A stretch of 64,000 bases of DNA from Peptoniphilus vaginalis (GCF_900176605.1 NZ_FXLP01000005.1:744001-808000), one strand, 5' to 3'. Counted from the first letter of the stretch, positions 20,600-30,079 are shown. Program-made: numbers and translations. The notes: generated by a model not told the origin, from the sequence alone.

Positions 20600-20624
20600 A
20601 AAAAGCACCAGCTTTTGCCAGTGC
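20600..20624 (-). terminator. Intrinsic terminator of the FMN-binding lipoprotein gene
   Basis: On the minus strand an 8-bp stem (GCACTGGC / GCTGGTGC, two G-U pairs) with an AAAA loop is followed by T6. Confidence 0.85.
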
Positions 20625-20655
20625 GTGTGATTTTAAATCTTTTAATTTTTAAAAA

Positions 20656-21141
20656 TTATTTTGCTTGGTTGATTGCATCATTTGCTGCTTCAACGAATTG
20701 GTTGTAGGATTGTGTTGCGCCACTTACTGCTTCAACTTCTTCTACTGAACCCTTTTCTGTTAATTCTTTTCCGTAAGTTTGTGAAGCTTCAAGTGTCATT
20801 TGTGCTGTCTTGTGTCCTTCTTCGCCAGCTTCTTTACCGTAGTCTTCTCCCTTTTCACTTCCGTCTTTTTGAAGATTCTTAACTTCAGTTTCAGAAATTT
20901 TTCCATCAGCTACTGTAATTGTAACTTCCATGTGTCCACCGAAATCATCTTCTGATGACTTACCTGTGTAAGTTCCGTCTTTTAATGCTGCAGCTTCATC
21001 ACTTGTCTTTGCATTATTTGTTGCTTCTACCTTTGTAGAGTTTTCTTTAGCTGCGTTTTCTTTTGCATCATTTTTTGCTCCGCAGCCAACTAGTGTTAGT
21101 GATAAAAGAGCTACTGATGCTAGTGTAATTTTCTTATTCAT
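20656..21141 (-). CDS. FMN-binding domain lipoprotein
   Basis: A 161-residue secreted lipoprotein: signal peptide with lipobox LVGC (Cys20), a low-complexity Ala/Lys/Asn linker (about 21-50), then an FMN_bind domain ending in the flavinylation motif VSGATQSYNQF. Related single-domain lipoproteins such as Listeria PplA carry covalent FMN and serve extracellular electron transfer. The intact SGAT motif fits an ApbE substrate, although no apbE lies in the window. It is transcribed alone, between a hairpin upstream and a terminator downstream. Confidence 0.87.
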   Translation of the reverse strand: MNKKITLASVALLSLTLVGCGAKNDAKENAAKENSTKVEATNNAKTSDEAAALKDGTYTGKSSEDDFGGHMEVTITVADGKISETEVKNLQKDGSEKGEDYGKEAGEEGHKTAQMTLEASQTYGKELTEKGSVEEVEAVSGATQSYNQFVEAANDAINQAK

Positions 21142-21159
21142 TTTTCCTCCTAAAATAAT

Positions 21160-21197
21160 TTAATCCTCTCTTATTAAGGGTAACAAAAGAGGATTAA
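21160..21197 (-). terminator. Inverted repeat after sixA, possible terminator
   Basis: A perfect 10-bp inverted repeat (TTAATCCTCT / AGAGGATTAA) with an 18-bp loop lies between sixA and the lipoprotein gene, followed on the minus strand by an A/T-rich tract containing TTTT. It may end the glycolytic operon or act in the lipoprotein leader. Confidence 0.5.
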
Positions 21198-21217
21198 GAT
21201 TTCAAAATATTTATTTT

Positions 21218-22947
<1,730 letters not shown>

Positions 22948-22960
22948 CTAGTAAATTCTA

Positions 22961-24463
22961 TTAAAACAAAGACTTGCCAGTCATAAGTTCTGGCTGTTTT
23001 AAGCCCATGATTTTTAAAATTGTTGGTGACAAGTCGCAAAGGGCTCCGCCTGATCTTAATTTTTCATCCCTATTAAATAAAAATAGGGGGACAAGATTTG
23101 TGCTGTGGCTTGTAACAACATTGCCTTCATCATCAATCATATATTCACAGTTTCCATGGTCTGCAGTTATTATTGCTGCCCCGTCCTTTTCTTTTAAGAC
23201 TTTTAAAATTCTTCCAAGGTCATGGTCCACAGTTTCAACTGCTTTTATGGCTGCTTGTAAGTCTCCTGTGTGACCAACCATGTCTGGGTTTGCAAAGTTT
23301 AAAATTATTAGGCCGTACTTGTCCTTTTCCAAACTTTCAACAACCTTATCTGTAACTTCATTGGCAGACATTTCTGGCTTTAAGTCATAGGTTGCAACCT
23401 TTGGAGATGGAACTAGGATTCTGTCCTCGCCCTCAAAGGGTTTTTCACGTCCCCCGTTAAAGAAAAATGTAACGTGGGCATATTTTTCTGTCTCTGCAAT
23501 TCTAAGTTGCTTGATTTTATTTTTTTCAAGAACTTCTCCTAAGGTATCCTTTGGAATCTCGTCCTTAAAGGCAACAAATTTATTTTTTATTTCCTTGTCA
23601 TACTCTGTCATTGTAACAAGGACTGTGTTTATTTTTTCTCTTTCAAAACCTGTGAAGTCGTCATCAACAAGGGCTCTTGTAATTTGTCTAACCCTATCTG
23701 GTCTAAAGTTAAAAATAATTATTGAGTCCTTATCTTTAATTTCAGAATCTTTTATAAATTTAGCAGGTTCTAAAAATTCATCTGTGACATCTTTATCATA
23801 AGATGACTTTATATAGGAAAGGATGTCTTCTTCAGTGAAGTTCACATCACTTACTAGGTTGTCGTAGTATTTTTTAGTTCTTTCCCATCTCTTATCACGA
23901 TCCATGGCATAGTATCTGCCAGAAATTGTGGCAATTTTTCCATTTCCAACTTTTTTTATTTCTTCTTGAAGTTCTTTTATATCATCAAGGGCTGCGTGAG
24001 GGGAAACATCACGTCCATCTGTAATAGCATGGATATAAGTCTTTTCTATTCCCTCTTCCTTCATGAGTTTTATTAAGGCCTTTAAGTGGTCAAGGTGTGA
24101 GTGAACTCCTCCCTTGGATACAAGTCCAATGAGGTGAAGGCTTGAATTATTTTTCTTGGCATTGTCTATTGCCCTTTTAAATTCAGGATTTTCGAAAAAT
24201 TCTCCTGACTTAATTGACTCAGTAATTTTTGTCAAATTTTGGTAAATAACTCTACCTGCTCCAATGTTTAAGTGACCAACTTCAGAGTTTCCCATTTGCC
24301 CATGAGGAAGTCCAACATATTCTTCGCTGGCATAAATTTCTGTATGAGATGAAGTTTTATAAAGTTCATCAAGAACAGGAGTCTTGGCAAGTTTAACTGC
24401 GTTGCCAATTTTGCTTTCATTTATTCCGAATCCATCTAGGATTATTAACATTGTTGGTTTCAT
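22961..24463 (-). CDS. gpmI: 2,3-bisphosphoglycerate-independent phosphoglycerate mutase
   Basis: Interconverts 3- and 2-phosphoglycerate with a Mn2+ phosphatase-like mechanism. 500 residues, of the alkaline phosphatase superfamily: LIILDGFGI at the N-terminus, the nucleophile serine in MGNSEVGHLNIGAG (about 58-71), AITDGRDVSPHAA, FNFRPDRVRQ and metal ligands in NPDMVGHTGD and ITADHGNCE. Its ATG overlaps the tpiA stop by 4 bp. Confidence 0.97.
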   Translation of the reverse strand: MKPTMLIILDGFGINESKIGNAVKLAKTPVLDELYKTSSHTEIYASEEYVGLPHGQMGNSEVGHLNIGAGRVIYQNLTKITESIKSGEFFENPEFKRAIDNAKKNNSSLHLIGLVSKGGVHSHLDHLKALIKLMKEEGIEKTYIHAITDGRDVSPHAALDDIKELQEEIKKVGNGKIATISGRYYAMDRDKRWERTKKYYDNLVSDVNFTEEDILSYIKSSYDKDVTDEFLEPAKFIKDSEIKDKDSIIIFNFRPDRVRQITRALVDDDFTGFEREKINTVLVTMTEYDKEIKNKFVAFKDEIPKDTLGEVLEKNKIKQLRIAETEKYAHVTFFFNGGREKPFEGEDRILVPSPKVATYDLKPEMSANEVTDKVVESLEKDKYGLIILNFANPDMVGHTGDLQAAIKAVETVDHDLGRILKVLKEKDGAAIITADHGNCEYMIDDEGNVVTSHSTNLVPLFLFNRDEKLRSGGALCDLSPTILKIMGLKQPELMTGKSLF

Positions 24464-25203
24464 AGATTTTCACCAGCTTTTATTATTTCAATAAAGTCAC
24501 TAGCCTTTAGGCTTGCACCACCAACTAGGACTCCATCAATATTTTCCATGGATAAAATTTCTCCCGCATTAGATGGCTTAACAGATCCACCATAAAGGAT
24601 CCTCGTCTTTTGAGAAATCTCTCCGTATTTTTCATCAATTACCTTTCTTATTTCCCTACACATGATTTCTGCATCTTCTGATGAGCAAGTTTTTCCAGTT
24701 CCAATTGCCCAAATAGGTTCGTAAGCAAGGGTAACCTTTTCTATGTCTTTAACTCCATCAATAGAATTTAAAAGTTCTTCTCTTACAAAGTCAACTTCCT
24801 TACCCTCTTCTTTTATTTCAAGGGATTCTCCTATGCAAAGAATTACTGATAGACCATCTTCAAGAGCCTTTTTTACCTTGGAGTTTACAATCTCATCACT
24901 TTCCAAAAACTTTTCACGTCTTTCAGAGTGACCGATTATTACATCATCTACACCAATGTCTTTTAACATTGTAGTTGAAACTTCGCCAGTGTAGGCTCCC
25001 TCATCAAACTGAGAAACATTTTGCCCAGCCACTTTTATTTTATCTTTTAAATTTTTTCTTAAACTTTCTAGAGTTACAAAACTTGGTGCAAGAAGAACGT
25101 CAACCTTATTAAATTCAAATTCATTTATTTCTTTTGCAAATTCAAGGGCATCAGAAGATGTCTTATTCATCTTCCAATTCCCACAAATGTATTTTCTTCT
25201 CAT
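24460..25203 (-). CDS. tpiA: Triosephosphate isomerase
   Basis: Interconverts dihydroxyacetone phosphate and glyceraldehyde 3-phosphate. 247 residues with the N-terminal GNWKMNKT (Lys of the active site), catalytic histidine in IIGHSERRE, catalytic glutamate in AYEPIWAIGTG and the phosphate-binding ILYGGSVKPSNAGEI. Overlaps pgk and gpmI by 4 bp on each side, so it lies in a tightly coupled operon. Confidence 0.98.
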   Translation of the reverse strand: MRRKYICGNWKMNKTSSDALEFAKEINEFEFNKVDVLLAPSFVTLESLRKNLKDKIKVAGQNVSQFDEGAYTGEVSTTMLKDIGVDDVIIGHSERREKFLESDEIVNSKVKKALEDGLSVILCIGESLEIKEEGKEVDFVREELLNSIDGVKDIEKVTLAYEPIWAIGTGKTCSSEDAEIMCREIRKVIDEKYGEISQKTRILYGGSVKPSNAGEILSMENIDGVLVGGASLKASDFIEIIKAGENL

Positions 25204-26384
25204 GCTTCTTCAACTGCCTCGATACCTGGAAGTTTTTTTCCTTCAAGCATTTCAAGACTTGCTCCACCACCAGTTGAGATGTGAGTTAACTTGTCTGCAA
25301 CTCCTGCCTTTTCAACAGCAGCAACAGAGTCTCCACCGCCAACAATTACAGTGGCATCAAGTTTAGCCAAAATTTTTGCAAGCGCAACAGTTCCGTGAGA
25401 AAATTCTTCAATTTCAAAAACTCCACAAGGTCCATTTAAGACTACAGTCTTAGCCTTAGCAAGAGATCTTTCAATGTCCTTTAGACTTTCCCTTCCAATA
25501 TCAAGAATCATATCATCTTGACCAACATTTTCCACGTCTTTTAAAGTTCCCTTTGCATCATCAGATAATTCAGGAGCAACAATCACGTCCCTTGGAAGAA
25601 TTATCTCAACATGATTTTTTGCTGCCTTTGTCATAATTTCTCTCGCAAGGTCTAGCTTGTCATCTTCTACAAGAGATTTTCCAACTTCAAGTCCCTTGGA
25701 CTTTAGGAAGGTATTGGCCATGGCTCCAACAATTACAAGGACATCAACTTTTTCTAGTAGGTTTTCGATTACCCCTATCTTGTCAGATACCTTTGATCCA
25801 CCAAGAATTGCTGCAAAAGGTTTTTCTGGATTTTTTAAAGCATCTTCAAAATATTTAATTTCTTTTTCAACTAGAAGACCTACACATGATGGTAGGAATT
25901 CAGTCACACCAACATTTGATGCGTGAGCCCTGTGGGCAGTTCCAAAGGCATCATTTACAAAGATGTCCCCAAGAGATGCAAGCTTCTTTGCAAAGTCTTT
26001 GTCGTTTTTTTCCTCTCCCTTAACAAATCTCAAGTTTTCAAGAAGGGCAACTTGACCCTTTTCTAATTTCTTAACTTGATTTACAACTTCATCATCTACA
26101 ACTTCTTTAGAAGGAAGGAATTTTACATCCTTCTTTAAAAGTTCTGAAGCTCTTTTTGCAACTGGTTCAAGGGATAGGTCTTCCTTGTATTCGCCCTTAG
26201 GTCTACCTAGGTGACTCATAAGAACAACTTTAGCACCATTATCTATTAAGTAATCAATAGTTGGGATTGCCTTAATAATTCTGTCGTCGCCTGTTACCAC
26301 TCCATCCTTTAGGGGAACGTTGAAGTCCACCCTAACAAGGGCAGTTTTATCATTAAAATCAAAATCTCTAATAGTTTTTTTCAC
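25200..26384 (-). CDS. pgk: Phosphoglycerate kinase
   Basis: Makes ATP from 1,3-bisphosphoglycerate. 394 residues: VRVDFNVPLKDG at about 17, LMSHLGRPKGE, the lysine/nucleotide site AILGGSKVSDKIGV, and the C-terminal glycine loop VGGGDSVAAVEK. First gene of pgk-tpiA-gpmI-eno-sixA; glyceraldehyde-3-phosphate dehydrogenase, often upstream, is absent and replaced by repeats and the accessory island. Confidence 0.98.
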   Translation of the reverse strand: MKKTIRDFDFNDKTALVRVDFNVPLKDGVVTGDDRIIKAIPTIDYLIDNGAKVVLMSHLGRPKGEYKEDLSLEPVAKRASELLKKDVKFLPSKEVVDDEVVNQVKKLEKGQVALLENLRFVKGEEKNDKDFAKKLASLGDIFVNDAFGTAHRAHASNVGVTEFLPSCVGLLVEKEIKYFEDALKNPEKPFAAILGGSKVSDKIGVIENLLEKVDVLVIVGAMANTFLKSKGLEVGKSLVEDDKLDLAREIMTKAAKNHVEIILPRDVIVAPELSDDAKGTLKDVENVGQDDMILDIGRESLKDIERSLAKAKTVVLNGPCGVFEIEEFSHGTVALAKILAKLDATVIVGGGDSVAAVEKAGVADKLTHISTGGGASLEMLEGKKLPGIEAVEEA

Positions 26385-26429
26385 TTTACACCTCTTATTT
26401 TCGATTTATTACGTCAAATTATCACTTAA

Positions 26430-26435
26430 ATTATA
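26430..26435 (-). promoter_or_regulatory. -10 box of the glycolytic operon promoter
   Basis: Minus-strand TGG-TATAAT about 45 bp upstream of pgk. A -35 match is weak (CTTCAA region). The box sits at the edge of the repeat tract. Confidence 0.5.
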
Positions 26436-26499
26436 CCATAAATTGTTGAGAGTTGAAGTTTAAGGAAAGCTTTATGAATATAAATAAAAATATAATTTT

Positions 26500-26745
26500 T
26501 CTTAAGTCATAAGTTTTTATTAAGCTGTAAGTTTTTATTAAGCTGTAAGTTTTTATTAAGCTGTAAGTTTTTATTAAGCTGTAAGTTTTTATGAACTTGT
26601 AAATTTTTATTAACTTGCAAACTTTTATTAGGTCACAAAACATTACTAACTTGTAAGTCATTCTTGCTTTATAAACTTCTATTAACTTATAAATTTTTAT
26701 CAAGTCACAAACTTTTGCTAAGTCCTTAAAGCTTATTAAGACTTG
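26500..26745. repeat. 18-bp tandem repeat array, A/T-rich
   Basis: About five near-perfect tandem copies of the 18-bp unit TTAAGCTGTAAGTTTTTA (26510-26600), then decaying copies such as TTAACTTGTAAATTTTTA up to about 26745. Because 18 is a multiple of three, the minus strand stays open and reads as a SLIKTY repeat, but no ribosome-binding site or non-repetitive coding sequence supports a gene. Confidence 0.85.
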
Positions 26746-26763
26746 ACCCATAAAAAAGTCCAC

Positions 26764-26798
26764 AAAAAAAGACGATAGACTTTTTAATTTCTATCGCC
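26764..26798 (-). terminator. Terminator of the XRE/membrane pair (CGATAG family, copy A)
   Basis: Minus-strand stem GGCGATAG / CTATCGTC followed by T7. The hairpin is nearly identical in sequence to those at 30814-30848 and 32993-33027, and related to the one at 27570-27602. Confidence 0.85.
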
Positions 26799-26820
26799 TA
26801 ATACATTTACTATTATATTT

Positions 26821-27270
26821 TTAAATCTTTTTTGACCAATATACTTTTAATAATTTAGAAAATATTATTTGTACAAATGCAACTATCATTAAAGCTAAAA
26901 AGGCTTCATAACTAACATATGCTACAATTAAAGAAACAATTACAATAACCATTGAAAATATAGGTATTATATTTGCTCCTGACTTCATCTTTATTAATAT
27001 CATTCTTTCATCTGTTTCTTTAGTATACATCTTTTCCAATATATCTCTATTCCTATATGCTTTAATAAACATTGACATATAGAATACACATGCTAGTTCA
27101 AGTCCAATAAAAAATCCTACTACATAATCTGTCATATCTTCTTTTAATGGAAATTTATATTTTAAATAAAAATTGCCAATAACAACTGCGAGTAAGGCAA
27201 CTATACATAATAACAATAAAATATTAATTCTAAATCCTATTCCTTTTTTATATTTTTCTAATTTGTTCAT
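26821..27270 (-). CDS. Four-helix membrane protein paired with an XRE regulator
   Basis: About 149 residues with four hydrophobic segments in two pairs and, between them, a short cytoplasmic stretch containing TKETDERMILIKMKSG. This D-E-R motif between helix pairs resembles DUF2178-like proteins that are commonly coded next to small Cro/CI-type regulators. The ATG at 27270 has GGAGG 9 nt upstream inside the regulator gene; an earlier ATG at 27279 is too close to the ribosome-binding site. It overlaps the end of the regulator gene. Function is unknown. Confidence 0.75.
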   Translation of the reverse strand: MNKLEKYKKGIGFRINILLLLCIVALLAVVIGNFYLKYKFPLKEDMTDYVVGFFIGLELACVFYMSMFIKAYRNRDILEKMYTKETDERMILIKMKSGANIIPIFSMVIVIVSLIVAYVSYEAFLALMIVAFVQIIFSKLLKVYWSKKI

Positions 27271-27271
27271 A

Positions 27272-27472
27272 CTAATCATCCTCCTCTATACTAAATATTT
27301 CTTCAATACTCATATCAAAAAACTTAGCAATTTTAAAAGCCAACGGCAGGGACGCTATATATTTTCCAGTTTCAATGGAAGTTATGGTCTGTCTTGTTAC
27401 TCCAACTTCATTTGCCAATTCTTCTTGAGTTATTTTATGTTGTTTTCTTAATTGAGAAATTGTATTTTTCAT
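27272..27472 (-). CDS. XRE-family (Cro/CI-type) transcriptional regulator
   Basis: A 66-residue protein that is essentially one helix-turn-helix domain: QLRKQHKITQEELANEVGVT with recognition helix RQTITSIETGKY. First gene of a two-gene unit with a membrane protein. A consensus promoter with AGCAAGC repeats around its -10 suggests autoregulation. Confidence 0.9.
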   Translation of the reverse strand: MKNTISQLRKQHKITQEELANEVGVTRQTITSIETGKYIASLPLAFKIAKFFDMSIEEIFSIEEDD

Positions 27473-27486
27473 TTTCCTCCTCCAAT

Positions 27487-27537
27487 AGCAAGCTTGCTTT
27501 ACATATATAGTATAGCTTGCTTTGCTTTTTTTGTCAA
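27487..27537 (-). promoter_or_regulatory. Promoter and operator of the XRE/membrane unit
   Basis: TTGACA (27532-27537), 17 bp, TATACT (27509-27514) on the minus strand: near-perfect consensus. The palindrome AGCAAGCTTGCT (27487-27498) lies just downstream of the start site and a further GCAAGC half-site abuts the -10, a plausible operator arrangement for the XRE protein. Confidence 0.8.
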
Positions 27538-27569
27538 GCGTACTTTGCTTTTTTTATAATTTCTTAAAT

Positions 27570-27602
27570 AAAAAAGACGATAGATTTTTTACCATCTATC
27601 GT
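27570..27602 (-). terminator. Terminator after the VirD4/TraG remnant (CGATAG family, copy B)
   Basis: Perfect 9-bp minus-strand stem (ACGATAGAT / ATCTATCGT) followed by a T-run, 85 bp after the remnant's stop codon. Stem core matches the other CGATAG terminators; loop differs. Confidence 0.85.
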
Positions 27603-27686
27603 TTATTGCTATATTCAATCTTATAATTAGTTTTTTATATTTTTATTTTTAATACCTTAGATTTTGGAGTTGATTTAGCTTTATCC

Positions 27687-28040
27687 CTATTTTTCAAAAA
27701 AATCTTCAACATCAAACAAATTCTTTTTATCATAATCTTCAATTAACTTGTAATTTTTATGTTTTGTAATATCAAATTTATCAGACAAGAAAGGTCTTAC
27801 TCCCCTTAGTTGGTAAATACACTTACCACCATCCATTACAGTTATTTCATCTTGGCTCATAAGTTCCTTGCCAGTTTTTTGGTAATTTAGACCAAAAGAT
27901 TTTTGATTTGATCTTGTTTCTGAAGTGTTATATAGGTCTAAAGTAGAAACTACGTTTAATAATGTAGTATCAAGTTTAATATAAAAATCAAAAAAGCTAT
28001 GAGCAAGCTCAATACTAATCTTACTGGTAATAAAATTATT
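27687..28040 (-). pseudogene. C-terminal fragment of a VirD4/TraG-type conjugal coupling protein
   Basis: An open frame of 117 codons without a start. Translation gives segments characteristic of the C-terminus of type IV coupling proteins of Firmicutes conjugative elements: KSFGLNYQKTGKELMSQDEI, then VMDGGKCIYQLRGVRPFLSD, then KFDITKHKNYK. The ATPase domains are missing. The fragment begins 25 bp from the outer copy of the lysS 3' duplication, so the element was truncated at, or next to, the lysS junction. The first ~40 codons show no clear similarity and may be junction sequence. Confidence 0.8.
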
Positions 28041-28068
28041 TTAATTATTCATCTCATAAATACCTATA

Positions 28069-28104
28069 AAAATTAAACTGGGATTCATAACAAACCCCAG
28101 TTTA
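28069..28104 (-). terminator. Duplicated lysS terminator
   Basis: Second copy of the TAAACTGGG / CCCAGTTTA stem-loop followed by a T-run that ends lysS at 33100-33135. Confidence 0.8.
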
Positions 28105-28121
28105 ATAATTAGCGTATTCTT

Positions 28122-28571
28122 TTAATATAATTTTGCACCTGCTGGGATTTTGTCCTCTAGCATTACAAGATTTAATAATTCTTCTCCATCATAGTCGCAT
28201 ACTGCTGAAAGAAGCATACCGCAAGATTCTTCACCCATCATCTTTCTTGGTGGAAGGTTTGTTATTGCAACAAGAGTCTTGCCAATTAATTCTTCTGCTT
28301 CGTAGAAGTTTTTGATTCCTGATAGGATTGTTCTGTCTTGACCTGATCCATCATCAAGTGTGAACTTGAGAAGTTTTTTTGACTTTGGAACTTCTTCACA
28401 GTTCTTAACCTTTACAACTCTGAAGTCAGATTTTGAGAAGGTATCAAAATCAACCATATCTTCAAATAGAGGTTCAACCTTTACCTTTGACATGTCAATC
28501 TTTACACTTGCCTTTTCATCTGCAGCCTTGTTAGCTTTAATTTCAGCAACTTCAGCTCCAAGTGGTTTCAT
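28122..28571 (-). pseudogene. Duplicated 3' fragment of lysS encoding a Trbp111-like tRNA-binding domain
   Basis: Codes for 149 residues identical to the end of the full LysRS at 33153-35060. The fragment happens to begin with an ATG (codon 487 of LysRS) and includes the whole C-terminal EMAPII/Trbp111-type OB domain ([20 protein letters not shown] to the C-terminus), so it could still be made as a free tRNA-binding protein. AAAGGGGA lies about 12 nt upstream, rather far for efficient initiation. It is most simply the displaced original 3' end of lysS left after integration of a mobile element, hence the pseudogene call. Confidence 0.85.
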
Positions 28572-28644
28572 TGTTGGGAAAATCCCCTTTACCTTAGATA
28601 ATTGTCTAAATCTCTATAAAAGTCTATTTTATGGTACTTCTCCA

Positions 28645-28725
28645 TTTACGACAATTTGCTAACTCTCTATAAGTGCCCATAGATTTCTAGCAAATTGTCG
28701 TAAATTTGTCGTAAGCTGTCGTAAA
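28645..28725. repeat. Integrase arm-type repeats beside the att junction
   Basis: TGTCGTAA occurs three times in direct orientation with an exact 11-bp period (28696, 28707, 28718) and once inverted (28646-28653). The inverted and first direct copies sit in a perfect 17-bp inverted repeat (28645-28661 and 28688-28704) with a 26-bp loop. Position directly after the integrase stop codon and 65 bp from the 516-bp repeat fits arm-binding sites of a tyrosine recombinase. Confidence 0.7.
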
Positions 28726-28727
28726 TT

Positions 28728-29312
28728 CTAAAATATAAATTTCATTGCTTTTTCAAATTCTCCCATCTGTTCTATCTTAAAGTCTTCTGTTGCATCTACG
28801 TATATATCCATTGTTGTACTAATATCAGAATGACCTAGAATAGACTGCATTGCTTTTGTATTTATATTTTGTTCGTTAAGCCTTGTAGTAAAGGTATGTC
28901 TAAAAATGTGGTTGCTTAAGTGTGGAACTAATAGAATATCATTAGAGTTCGATTTATTTTTATCCATTATACTTAAATTGCAATCTCTAATAATTCTTCT
29001 TAAAGCTTTATTAAGTGTTCCATTATTGTGAACCTTTCCAAATCTATTTAAAAATACAAAATCTTTATACCCATCGATTGAATCACACCATTTGATTCCA
29101 AAAGTCTTTTGTAACTCTCTTTCCATAATAAAAGCATCTTTCACTTTTTTAACCATAGGAATACTTCGCTTACCTGATTCTATCTTCGGTGTATTAATAG
29201 CATATCTATTGTTTAATCCCTTACCTTTACTATAATATACCAAAGTCCTATTTACATTTATAAGACCATTATCAAAATCTAGATCGTCCCATTGCAATCC
29301 TGTGAATTGCAT
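28728..29312 (-). pseudogene. 5'-truncated tyrosine recombinase (Tn916-type integrase)
   Basis: A 194-residue catalytic-domain fragment of a phage-type integrase. It starts at TGLQWDDLDFDNG, just past the position of the first catalytic arginine, so Arg I and the N-terminal SAM-like/arm-binding domains (about 200 residues) are missing. The rest of the active site is present: HIFRHTF (H-x-x-R), LGHSDISTTMDIYVD (His/Tyr). Upstream in-frame codons show no similarity, and an XRE gene abuts it. Probably inactive, although it has an ATG and a weak AGGAAA ribosome-binding site. Confidence 0.85.
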
Positions 29313-29341
29313 ATTATATTTCCTAAATTAAATTGTGTGCC

Positions 29342-29545
29342 TCAATCATCTGTAAATTCAAATAAATCTTCTACGCTAACATCAAACACTTTTGCAATAT
29401 CCATAGCTAATTTTAATGACGGATTATATTTTCCATTTTCAAGATGTACAATAGTTTCTCTTCTGGCATTTACCATTTCCGCAAGTTCAGATTGTTTATA
29501 TTTTTCCTTTTCTCTATATTCCTTAACTTTTGTTATTAGTGCCAC
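29342..29545 (-). CDS. XRE-family (Cro/CI-type) transcriptional regulator
   Basis: A 67-residue single-domain helix-turn-helix protein: KEKYKQSELAEMVNARRETI followed by VHLENGKYNPSLKLAMDIAK. It is the second gene of a pair, 2 bp after a membrane protein gene, the reverse order of the pair at 26821-27472. Likely autorepressor acting at the three repeated sites upstream of the pair. Confidence 0.9.
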   Translation of the reverse strand: MALITKVKEYREKEKYKQSELAEMVNARRETIVHLENGKYNPSLKLAMDIAKVFDVSVEDLFEFTDD

Positions 29546-29547
29546 AA

Positions 29548-29964
29548 TTATACCCCTTTAGAATCCATAATTATAAACATAATCGTACGAAGTATTGTAA
29601 TTGTAATTACTGTTCCAATAATTAGCCATCCCATCAACGCTGTTGAAATTCCGTTTACATGACCTAAAATCCCTCCTAAATACGCTATAATAACTATTAA
29701 CACGCAAAAAATTTTTAAGCATATTGAATCACATCTGTGTAGATTTTTTTCCGCAAATTCATCAAAGTATTCTTTCTTATACTTTTTTACTCTAAAATAA
29801 TGCACTATCAGCATCAAAAATAGAATAAAACCCCAATAGCTTGAAAACTGTTGGTATTCAGGCTGATAGTCGCTTCTGCTCCACAACCAATAATATCCCG
29901 CAATTAAAATTGCAATAATAATTTTTGTTGCAACAACTTCTCGTATAGATACTTTGTTTTTCAT
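29548..29964 (-). CDS. Membrane protein paired with an XRE regulator
   Basis: A 138-residue protein with four hydrophobic segments in two pairs (about 12-28, 41-58, 84-102, 110-132). The connecting loop carries FAEKNLHRCDSIC, equivalent in position to the D-E-R loop of the membrane protein at 26821. No catalytic motif is seen. First gene of the pair; Shine-Dalgarno AAGGAGA. Function is unknown, and the genetic pairing suggests control by or of the small regulator. Confidence 0.75.
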   Translation of the reverse strand: MKNKVSIREVVATKIIIAILIAGYYWLWSRSDYQPEYQQFSSYWGFILFLMLIVHYFRVKKYKKEYFDEFAEKNLHRCDSICLKIFCVLIVIIAYLGGILGHVNGISTALMGWLIIGTVITITILRTIMFIIMDSKGV

Positions 29965-29992
29965 GTCAAATTCTCCTTACGTATAATTTAAA

Positions 29993-30071
29993 GTGATATA
30001 TTTCTAACTTGATGTTATAAATATATCACACAAAAAACCGGATATCAATGCTTAAGTTATAAATATTTCAC
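29993..30071 (-). promoter_or_regulatory. Promoter with three 16-bp operator copies
   Basis: TTGATA (30043-30048), 17 bp, TATATT (30020-30025) on the minus strand. Three copies of GTGAWATATTTMTAAC surround it: 29993-30008 on the plus strand, 30014-30029 and 30056-30071 on the minus strand. The first two form an 11-bp perfect inverted repeat that covers the -10 and start site; the third lies upstream of the -35. This is a typical multi-site repressor region. Confidence 0.75.
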
Positions 30072-30079
30072 TTTTGTTT

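Larger units (their letters stand above)
28065..28580. repeat. 516-bp direct repeat, outer copy of the lysS 3' end
   Basis: By eye the sequence is identical to 33096-33611 (offset 5031 bp). It contains the last 149 codons of lysS, the stop codon and the lysS terminator. Identity stops abruptly on both sides, at base 28581 inside lysS codon context and at 28064 just past the terminator. Confidence 0.95.

Noticed and set aside
26500-26745. CRISPR-like array
   Set aside because: Repeats are directly adjacent 18-mers without unique spacers, and no cas genes are nearby.
26431-26763. Open frame of 110 codons on the minus strand rich in SLIKTY repeats
   Set aside because: It is produced by the 18-bp tandem repeat, whose length keeps the frame open. 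It has no good ribosome-binding site and overlaps the pgk promoter.
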